A stretch of 64,000 nucleotides of DNA from Arthrobacter glacialis (GTDB lineage: Bacteria > Actinomycetota > Actinomycetes > Actinomycetales > Micrococcaceae), in assembly GCF_002909445.1 (NCBI RefSeq), contig NZ_PPXC01000006.1, positions 205,551-269,550 of the forward strand. Direction: 5' to 3'. How positions within the stretch are numbered: position 1 is the first letter of the stretch; every line of letters starts with the position of its first letter. Both the position numbers and the translations under genes were made by a program. Positions 58,040 through 64,000 of this stretch are shown here, one piece after another. The notes beneath the pieces are model-generated. The model saw only the letters and a list, made by a program, of their open reading frames with translations, did no database searches and had not been told where the DNA came from.

Positions 58040-58650
58040 ACGAGGTCCAGGTACCCAGCGAGAACGTCACCCGCACCAAGTCGCGCAGCGGTGTAACAGT
58101 CCTGGCAGGCCCCACGGCCGTTGGCAAGGGAACTGTTTCCACCTTCATCAGGGACAACTACCCTGTGGTGTGGCTGTCAGTTTCGGCCACCACGCGCCCG
58201 GCCCGTCCGGGCGAGGAAGAAGGAATCCACTACTTTTTCAAGACTGCCGAAGAATTTGATGGCCTGGTTGCCGACGGCGATTTGCTTGAATGGGCTGTGG
58301 TGCACGGCGTCAACCGCTACGGCACCTTGCGCAGCACCGTTGAGGCCGCCGTGGCGGCAGGAAAGGCAGTGCTGCTGGAGATTGACCTGCAAGGGGCGCG
58401 ACAGGTTAAAGAGGCCATGCCGGAAGCCGATTTTGTGTTCCTGGCACCACCCAGCTGGGACGAATTGGTCCGCCGTTTGGTGGGACGCGGCACAGAAACG
58501 GCCCAGGAACAGCAGCGCCGCCTAGAAACAGCTAAACTGGAACTTGCTGCCGCGCCGGAGTTTGACTACATCATCGTCAATGACGATGTCAGCCGTGCTG
58601 CAGCCGCGCTTGTTGACCTGATGGGGCTCACACCCCACCACATTATTTGA
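58036..58650 (+). CDS. gmk: guanylate kinase
   Basis: A 204-residue kinase that phosphorylates GMP to GDP. The P-loop is [14 protein letters not shown], with the usual GxxGxGKS changed to GPTAVGKGT as in other actinobacterial guanylate kinases. GMP-binding [20 protein letters not shown] and [13 protein letters not shown] are intact. The ATG overlaps the mihF stop by four bases. Confidence 0.95.
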   Translation: MNEVQVPSENVTRTKSRSGVTVLAGPTAVGKGTVSTFIRDNYPVVWLSVSATTRPARPGEEEGIHYFFKTAEEFDGLVADGDLLEWAVVHGVNRYGTLRSTVEAAVAAGKAVLLEIDLQGARQVKEAMPEADFVFLAPPSWDELVRRLVGRGTETAQEQQRRLETAKLELAAAPEFDYIIVNDDVSRAAAALVDLMGLTPHHII

Positions 58651-58702
58651 TCCGTCTTTGATTGATCTGCAAGACCCCTTTACAAACTTTTTGGAGAAGT
58701 AA

Positions 58703-58960
58703 TTGACTACACAACCCGAAGGCATCATCAATCCCTCGATCGATTCGCTGCTTGAAGCCGCTGACTCGAAGTACGGACTGGTCATCTTTGGTGCCAAGCG
58801 CGCACGCCAGATCAACGCTTACTACGCACAGCTCCACGAGGGCCTGTTCGAGTACGTTGGCCCCTTGGTAGACACCAAGCTCAACGAGAAGTCCCTCTCC
58901 ATCGCTTTCCGCGAAATCGACGAGGGTCTGCTGGTTTCCACTCCCGTAGAGACCGTTTAA
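58703..58960 (+). CDS. rpoZ: RNA polymerase omega subunit
   Basis: An 85-residue omega subunit that helps assemble RNA polymerase by chaperoning beta'. The family core is seen in [20 protein letters not shown] followed by [11 protein letters not shown]. The start codon is TTG, preceded by GGAGAAG. It follows gmk after 52 bases, the usual neighbour, and precedes coaBC. Confidence 0.95.
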   Translation: MTTQPEGIINPSIDSLLEAADSKYGLVIFGAKRARQINAYYAQLHEGLFEYVGPLVDTKLNEKSLSIAFREIDEGLLVSTPVETV

Positions 58961-58983
58961 TTAACGCGTAAAGAACACTAACG

Positions 58984-60312
58984 GTGTCACGACTAAACAT
59001 TGTTTTGGGGGTAGGCGGCGGCATCGCCGCCTACAAGTCGGCTTTGTTGCTGCGCCTTTTTACCGAGGCCGGACATGACGTCACTGTCATCCCCACCGAC
59101 GCGTCCACGAAGTTTGTGGGCGTGGCCACGTGGGAGGCCCTAAGCGGCCACCCCGCCACTAACAGTGTTTTTGACGCCGTTGATACTGTCAACCACGTTC
59201 GGCTTGGCCACGAGGCCGATCTCATTGTGGTGGCACCGGCCACGGCAGACCTTCTGGCCAAAGCAGCCGGAGGCCACGCCAACGATCTCCTGACCACCAC
59301 CTTGTTGATGGCCCGGGGACCGGTTCTTTTTGCCCCGGCAATGCACACAGAAATGTGGCAGCATGGCGCCACGGTGGCCAATGTGGCCACCTTGCGTGCC
59401 CGGGGCGTCCATGTCATGGATCCTGCCGTGGGCCGGTTGACCGGCCCCGATTCGGGTCCCGGACGCCTGCCGGAACCGGCAGACATTTTTGCGGCAGCCA
59501 CGGCCCTGTTCAAGCAGCCGGAACCGGCCTTGGCCTCAGAAAGTTGGGGCTCAGAAACTTTGGGTTCAGAGCCTGCGACCGCGGAGCCTGCTGTGCAGCC
59601 TGCCGGAGAAACCAGCGGGATCCTGGCCGGCAAACGTGTCCTCATCACTGCCGGTGGCACCCGGGAACCCCTGGATCCGGTGCGCTTTTTGGGCAATAAG
59701 TCCTCGGGCAAGCAGGGTGTTGCACTCGTTGAGGCCGCCCTGGCTGCGGGAGCAGACGTGACCTTGATCCACGCGCCCATGGACGTGCCGGCTCCAGCCG
59801 GGGCCAAACTGCAGCCCATTGAAACAGCACTGGAATTGCGGGCCGCCACCTTGGCTGCCGCGGCAACAGCGGATGTTGTCATCATGGCCGCTGCCGTTGC
59901 CGATTTCCGTCCGGCCAACATCTCCACGGGCAAGATCAAAAAGCGTGACAACACAGACGACCCCGTGATCACCTTGGTTCGCAACCCTGACATTCTGCTG
60001 GAACTGGTGGCCCACAGGGCGGCACAGAACCAGCAGCAGTTCATTGTTGGCTTCGCCGCCGAAACTGGTGACGAGCAAGCCGATGCCAGAACGTATGCAC
60101 AGGCAAAATTGCAGCGCAAGGGCTGTGATCTCCTGGTGGTCAACGAAGTTGGCCCCGGGGACTCCGGCTCCGAACGGGTATTTGGGCAGGACACCAACCA
60201 GGTTGAAATTTTGGCCTTGGACGGTGCCGAGCCCGTGCAAACCGGTGGGAGCAAGCGTGAGGTTGCCAACGCCGTCGTACATCTTATTGCGCAGCGGCTG
60301 GGCGGCCGCTAA
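58984..60312 (+). CDS. coaBC: bifunctional phosphopantothenoylcysteine decarboxylase/synthetase
   Basis: A 442-residue fusion that performs two steps of coenzyme A synthesis. The N-terminal CoaC flavoprotein shows GVGGGIAAYKSALLLRLF, APATADLLAKAAGGHANDLL and the active-site motif PAMHTEMW. After an Ala/Glu/Pro-rich linker of about 40 residues, the C-terminal CoaB domain shows VLITAGGTREPLDPVRFLGN, SSGKQG, and AAAVADFRP. The GTG start lies 24 bases after rpoZ. All catalytic motifs appear intact. Confidence 0.95.
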   Translation: MSRLNIVLGVGGGIAAYKSALLLRLFTEAGHDVTVIPTDASTKFVGVATWEALSGHPATNSVFDAVDTVNHVRLGHEADLIVVAPATADLLAKAAGGHANDLLTTTLLMARGPVLFAPAMHTEMWQHGATVANVATLRARGVHVMDPAVGRLTGPDSGPGRLPEPADIFAAATALFKQPEPALASESWGSETLGSEPATAEPAVQPAGETSGILAGKRVLITAGGTREPLDPVRFLGNKSSGKQGVALVEAALAAGADVTLIHAPMDVPAPAGAKLQPIETALELRAATLAAAATADVVIMAAAVADFRPANISTGKIKKRDNTDDPVITLVRNPDILLELVAHRAAQNQQQFIVGFAAETGDEQADARTYAQAKLQRKGCDLLVVNEVGPGDSGSERVFGQDTNQVEILALDGAEPVQTGGSKREVANAVVHLIAQRLGGR

Positions 60313-60380
60313 TCCGTGCGTCAACGCAATTTGTGTGACAATCCATGTCTGCCGCCAATGGAGCGCGGCACTTTCCCCAG

Positions 60381-60393
60381 TAAAGTAGAACAG
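60381..60393 (+). promoter_or_regulatory. -10 element and leaderless start of metK
   Basis: TAAAGT (60381-60386) is six bases from the GTG at 60393, with no Shine-Dalgarno sequence between, consistent with a leaderless mRNA. No SAM riboswitch is visible in the 80-base gap after coaBC. Confidence 0.4.
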
Positions 60394-61595
60394 TGACTTC
60401 AGCAAACCCCCTGCGCCTATTTACCTCCGAATCCGTGACGGCAGGCCACCCCGACAAGATCTGCGACCAGATCAGCGACGCCATTTTGGATGCGCTGCTG
60501 GCCGAAGACCCCGATTCCCGGGTGGCCGTGGAAACCATGGCCACCACCGGTCTGGTCCACGTTGCCGGTGAGGTGACAACCAACGCCTATGTGGAAATCC
60601 CGGCCATTGTGCGCAACACCATTTTGGACATTGGCTACGATTCCTCAGCCAACGGCTTTGACGGCGCCCGCTGCGGTGTTTCCGTCTCGATCGGCCAGCA
60701 GTCCCAGGATATTTCCGACGGCGTTTTCAACGCTTTGGAGGTCCGTGAAGGCACCGCCGTGGACAAGTACGACACCCAGGGTGCCGGAGACCAGGGCTTG
60801 ATGTTTGGCTACGCCAGCAACGAGACCGCCTCCTACATGCCCACGCCCATCTTCCTGGCCCACAGGCTCTCGGAGCGCTTGACCGACGTGCGCAAGTCAG
60901 GACTTCTTTCCTACCTGCGCCCCGACGGCAAGACCCAGGTGACCATCGGGTACGACGGCGAAACCCCCGTCTCAGTGGACACCGTAGTCATCTCCAGCCA
61001 GCATGCCGAGGGTGCCGCGTTGGCGCAGCTGCGTGCGGACCTGCAAGAATTTGTGATTGCACCTGTCATGGACGCCTCCGGCCTGGATGTCTCAGCCATC
61101 AAGACGTACCTGAACCCCGCCGGCCCATTTGTGGTTGGCGGCCCCGTGGGCGATGCCGGCCTGACCGGTCGCAAGATCATCGTTGACACCTACGGAGGCA
61201 TGGCCCGCCACGGTGGCGGCGCGTTCTCCGGCAAGGATCCGTCAAAGGTTGACCGTTCGGCCGCCTACGCCATGCGCTGGGTTGCCAAAAATGTGGTTGC
61301 TGCGGGCCTGGCCTCGCGGGCGGAAATTCAGGTTGGTTACGCCATTGGTGTGGCCAAGCCGGTGGGTGTCTACGTTGAGACGTTCGGCACCGAGACCGTT
61401 GACCCGCGCCGCATCGAGGACGCCATCGCGGCAATCTTTGACCTGCGCCCCATGGCCATCATCGACAGCCTCGACCTCAAGCGACCCATCTACGCCAAGA
61501 CCGCAGCCCACGGCCACTTCGGCCGCGACGAGCCTGACTTCACCTGGGAAAATCTTGACCGCGTTGATGCACTGAAGGCATTCTTCAACGCCTAA
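60393..61595 (+). CDS. metK: S-adenosylmethionine synthase
   Basis: A 400-residue enzyme forming SAM from methionine and ATP. Family signatures are [36 protein letters not shown] and [20 protein letters not shown]. All three repeats of the fold and the Lys/Asp active-site residues within them appear intact, and length is normal. The GTG start probably belongs to a leaderless transcript. A DnaA-box-like nonamer and a terminator follow. Confidence 0.97.
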   Translation: MTSANPLRLFTSESVTAGHPDKICDQISDAILDALLAEDPDSRVAVETMATTGLVHVAGEVTTNAYVEIPAIVRNTILDIGYDSSANGFDGARCGVSVSIGQQSQDISDGVFNALEVREGTAVDKYDTQGAGDQGLMFGYASNETASYMPTPIFLAHRLSERLTDVRKSGLLSYLRPDGKTQVTIGYDGETPVSVDTVVISSQHAEGAALAQLRADLQEFVIAPVMDASGLDVSAIKTYLNPAGPFVVGGPVGDAGLTGRKIIVDTYGGMARHGGGAFSGKDPSKVDRSAAYAMRWVAKNVVAAGLASRAEIQVGYAIGVAKPVGVYVETFGTETVDPRRIEDAIAAIFDLRPMAIIDSLDLKRPIYAKTAAHGHFGRDEPDFTWENLDRVDALKAFFNA

Positions 61596-61603
61596 ACCTA
61601 GAG

Positions 61604-61612
61604 TTATCCACA
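61604..61612 (+). other. single consensus DnaA box
   Basis: TTATCCACA matches the strongest E. coli DnaA box exactly. It is isolated, so it is more likely a titration or regulatory site, or chance, than an origin. Confidence 0.35.
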
Positions 61613-61665
61613 GCTAAGCACGGCCCGCTGACTTCTTTGTCAGTGGGCTGTGCTTAGCTTGTTTT
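61612..61665 (+). terminator. rho-independent terminator after metK
   Basis: AGCTAAGCAC-GGCCCGCTGAC pairs with GTCAGTGGGC-TGTGCTTAGCT (61639-61659) around TTCTTT, and is followed by TGTTTT. The long stem has two mismatches. Confidence 0.85.
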
Positions 61666-61728
61666 AGGCCGCTTTATTGTGTGGCCGTCCAACCGGGCCA
61701 CTGCCCCACGCCACTGAAGGAGGACGCC

Positions 61729-63828
61729 ATGGAAGAAGACCAAAGCCATGGCGTGCAACTGAGCCTGCTCAGCGGTTTTGTGGCCAAGGAACGCGTGCCG
61801 GATCCGCACAGCGGCGTTGTCCTGGCACCGCAGCTGCCCGTGGCCCACGTGGTCATTGATTCCCCCTTGCCGCACTTGGACAGGATCTTCGACTACTCGG
61901 TGCCCCTGGAACTGGACGCCAGCGCCCAGCCCGGGGTGCGGGTTCGGGTCAAGTTCTCCGGCCAGGACCTCAACGGATTTCTCGTGGCCAGGGTCGCCGA
62001 GTCGCAGAGTGACCGGCTGGTGCCGCTGAACAGGGTCTATTCCGCCGTTCCGGTGCTGACACCGGCCGTGCTGGAGTTGGCCCACAAGGTCGCCGCTCGC
62101 TATGCAGGCACCGTGGCCGACGTGCTGCGGGTTGCCATCCCGCCGCGTGTAGCCAGCCTGGAGAAGATCTACCTGGCCAGGGACACCGGTCCCGCCAAAG
62201 ATGAACTGGAGCCAGCCCCCGCAGCCCACCCCGGCGCCTCCCTGTTCGGGGACTATTCCCATGCCGAGGACTTCCTGACCCAGCTGGCCATGGGAGCGTC
62301 ACCCAAAGCGGTATTAGGGGCACTGAGCGGTTTTGGCAGCCACTCGTGGCAGCATCAATTGGCCCAGGCCGTGGCATACTGCCAGCTCTCGGGCCGCGGG
62401 GCCATTGTGGTGGTCCCAGACCTGCGAGACCTGGATTTGTTGGAGCGCGCCTTCGCCTCCGTTTTGCCGCCCGACAGTTTTGTAAAACTGACTGCCGACG
62501 ACGGCCCCAGCCTGCGCTACGCCAACTACCTGCGCGTCCTGTCCGGGGATGTGAAGATTGTCATTGGCACCCGCTCGGCCGCCTACGCTCCCGTCGCTGA
62601 CCTGGGCCTGGTGTGCTGCTGGGACGACGGCGATGAACTGCACGTTGAGCGCCGGGCCCCGTACCAGCACAGCCGTGACGTGCTGCTGTTGCGCTCGGAA
62701 GTGGAAGGCACGGCAGTGCTGATGGCCGGGCACAGCCGCAGCAGCGAGTCCCAGCGCCTGGTGGCCACCGGGTGGGCCCAGGAGCTGGTGGCAGGGCGCG
62801 CCACCGTGCGCAAGGCTGTGGCGCGAGTCATCAGCACCTCTGATTCCTACGAGCAGGAGCGCGACCCCGCCGCCGCGTTGGCCCGACTGCCGCACAGGGC
62901 CTGGGAAACGGCCAAAGCTGCCCTGAAATTTGGTCCCGTGCTGGTGCAGGTTGCCCGGACGGGCTACGCCCCGGCTCTGGCGTGCCAGCGCTGCCGCGAG
63001 GTTGCCCGCTGCAAACACTGCACGGGCCCGTTGATGCAGTCGCGATCCCCAGGTTCCGCCTCCGTCATGGTCACGTGCAAGTGGTGCGGCCAGGCCGAGA
63101 CCGCGTTTAGCTGCAGCACGTGCGGAAACCATGAACTGCGCGCGATCTCCGTGGGGGCGCTGCGCACCGCCGAGGAGCTGGGCCGGGCATTCCCCTCGGT
63201 GCCAGTCATCTCTTCTTCGGGGGAAAATATCAAGGGGACAGTCCCCGACAAGTCCGCCATTGTGGTGGCCACCATTGGGGCCGAACCCGTTGCACCTCAT
63301 GGCTACTCGGCCGCCTTGCTGCTCGACGGCGACTCCATGCTGCGCCGTGAATCCCTCCGGGCGGGGGAGGAGACCTTGCGACGCTGGATGAACGCGGCAG
63401 CCCTGGTCCGTTCAGCGAAGGACGGCGGGATTGTTGTGGTGACAGCGGAGGAATCGGTCGAAGTGGCGGCTCTGGTTCGTTGGGATCCGGCCGGACATGC
63501 CGAACGGGAGTTTGCCCTGCGGCACGAACTGGGGCTACCGCCTGCCATGCGCCTTGCCTCGCTGACGGGCAGCGAAAAGGATGTTGAGGCGTTCCAGGCA
63601 GCCTTGAAACTTCCGGAGGCGGTGCGCACTATTGGCCCGGCGCCCGTGGCAACGGGCCGTAGTGCCGTCCCCGGGGATGAAGCACCCGACTACCGGACAA
63701 TCTTGCTGTTTCCCTACTCCATGGCCAATCAGATCACCGGTTCCATGCGTGCGCTGAAGGCAGCCAACGCCGCCCGGCGGGTTGGTTCGCCCGTACAGGT
63801 TCGTTGCGACGGCGTTGACGTGCTCTAA
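61729..63828 (+). CDS. priA: primosomal replication protein N' (PriA), helicase-degenerate
   Basis: A 699-residue actinobacterial PriA involved in replication restart. The N-terminal DNA 3'-end-binding domain has VAHVVIDSPLPHLDRIFDYS. The zinc-binding cysteines are in CQRCREVARCKHC and CKWCGQAETAFSCSTCG. The helicase core has lost Walker A: where GxTGSGKT is expected there is only YCQLSGRGAIVVVPDLRDLD, and the DEAH box is replaced by CCWDDGDELH. Actinobacterial PriA is known to lack helicase motifs. The ATG at 61729 has AAGGAGG upstream and is preferred over the GTG at 61681. Confidence 0.9.
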   Translation: MEEDQSHGVQLSLLSGFVAKERVPDPHSGVVLAPQLPVAHVVIDSPLPHLDRIFDYSVPLELDASAQPGVRVRVKFSGQDLNGFLVARVAESQSDRLVPLNRVYSAVPVLTPAVLELAHKVAARYAGTVADVLRVAIPPRVASLEKIYLARDTGPAKDELEPAPAAHPGASLFGDYSHAEDFLTQLAMGASPKAVLGALSGFGSHSWQHQLAQAVAYCQLSGRGAIVVVPDLRDLDLLERAFASVLPPDSFVKLTADDGPSLRYANYLRVLSGDVKIVIGTRSAAYAPVADLGLVCCWDDGDELHVERRAPYQHSRDVLLLRSEVEGTAVLMAGHSRSSESQRLVATGWAQELVAGRATVRKAVARVISTSDSYEQERDPAAALARLPHRAWETAKAALKFGPVLVQVARTGYAPALACQRCREVARCKHCTGPLMQSRSPGSASVMVTCKWCGQAETAFSCSTCGNHELRAISVGALRTAEELGRAFPSVPVISSSGENIKGTVPDKSAIVVATIGAEPVAPHGYSAALLLDGDSMLRRESLRAGEETLRRWMNAAALVRSAKDGGIVVVTAEESVEVAALVRWDPAGHAEREFALRHELGLPPAMRLASLTGSEKDVEAFQAALKLPEAVRTIGPAPVATGRSAVPGDEAPDYRTILLFPYSMANQITGSMRALKAANAARRVGSPVQVRCDGVDVL

Positions 63829-63904
63829 CGCTGCTGCGCTTCGCCTGAACATGTGACGGCCTGTGCATCGAGGGCATGCAGTAGAATATTTGTTCGTGAG
63901 GCTA

Positions 63905-63933
63905 TTGCGTTGTGGTAACGGTTGGCGTATTCT
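63905..63933 (+). promoter_or_regulatory. sigma-70-type promoter before the last gene
   Basis: TTGCGT (63905-63910), a 17-base spacer and TATTCT (63928-63933) form a plausible housekeeping promoter. The ATG begins six bases after the -10, so the transcript would be leaderless. Confidence 0.5.
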
Positions 63934-63939
63934 GAGGGT

Positions 63940-64000
63940 ATGAGTATTCCGGTGATTGTCCCCGGAGATCGGGGCGGTGAGGCCACGCAGGATGTGGCCC
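63940..64000 (+). CDS. start of an unidentified protein, truncated by window end
   Basis: Twenty codons (MSIPVIVPGDRGGEATQDVA) follow the ATG and the frame is open to the end of the window. Methionyl-tRNA formyltransferase often follows priA in actinobacteria, but this N-terminus does not resemble it. Too little is present to assign a family. The good promoter just upstream supports it as a real gene. Confidence 0.4.
   Translation, partial: MSIPVIVPGDRGGEATQDVA

Noticed and set aside
60313-60392. SAM riboswitch upstream of metK
   Set aside because: The gap is only 80 bases and the conserved SAM-box pattern is not seen.
61604-61612. Replication origin
   Set aside because: Only one DnaA box is present, and there is no dnaA, dnaN or AT-rich unwinding region nearby.

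Overview
The window is a GC-rich actinobacterial chromosome segment. Gene order and protein sequences point to the family Micrococcaceae, most likely Arthrobacter or a close relative. Supporting synteny blocks are thrS-HIT-pgsA, pdxS/pdxT-yebC-ruvCAB-yajC-secDF-rel, rarA-rpsD-DUF948-alaS-ruvX-mltG-aroECKB-efp-nusB, and pyrR-pyrB-pyrC-carAB-pyrF-mihF-gmk-rpoZ-coaBC-metK-priA. No rRNA, tRNA, CRISPR array, prophage or intact insertion sequence was seen. Genus assignment is inference from these patterns.

Layout. 1-3.1 kb: 3' end of thrS, an Ap4A-phosphorylase-type HIT protein, a phosphatidylinositol-phosphate-type synthase and pdxS. 3.2-6.7 kb: two minus-strand genes lying between pdxS and pdxT. 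One is a GNAT. The other is an 894-residue asparagine synthetase whose last ~230 residues look like a coenzyme F420-0:gamma-glutamyl ligase (CofE-like) domain; this fusion is the most unusual gene in the window. 6.8-16.8 kb: pdxT, yebC, ruvC (apparent CTG start), ruvA, ruvB, yajC, secD, secF and rel. 16.8-19.9 kb: three minus-strand genes (AbiEi-like protein, DUF349 protein, membrane-anchored cyclophilin). 20.1-23.5 kb: hisS and aspS.

23.5-33.2 kb is an accessory stretch between aspS and rarA. It holds a REP-like palindrome, a GNAT gene broken by one in-frame TGA, a GrpB-family pseudogene, three intact GNATs, an MFS transporter facing a GlxA-type AraC regulator, a DJ-1/PfpI protein with a downstream MarR regulator and two operator palindromes, a PadR/HAAS-type pair, and a YdeI-like protein. 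At its right edge an acVLRF1-type release-factor-like protein lacking the expected glutamine is divergent from rarA; the two appear to share back-to-back leaderless promoters.

35-47 kb is core translation, cell wall and aromatic amino acid biosynthesis. A ~70 bp hairpin separates nusB from a convergent PrsW-family protease. 48.6-57.6 kb is a complete de novo UMP operon preceded by a clear PyrR-binding hairpin that covers the pyrR translation start region. 57.7-63.8 kb carries mihF, gmk, rpoZ, coaBC, metK and a helicase-degenerate priA. The last 60 bases start an unidentified gene with its own promoter.

Functional links: pdxS and pdxT form PLP synthase; ruvC, ruvA, ruvB, rarA and priA handle recombination and fork restart; yajC-secD-secF form the accessory Sec complex; aroE-C-K-B make four shikimate steps; efp, nusB, rpsD and four aminoacyl-tRNA synthetases serve gene expression.
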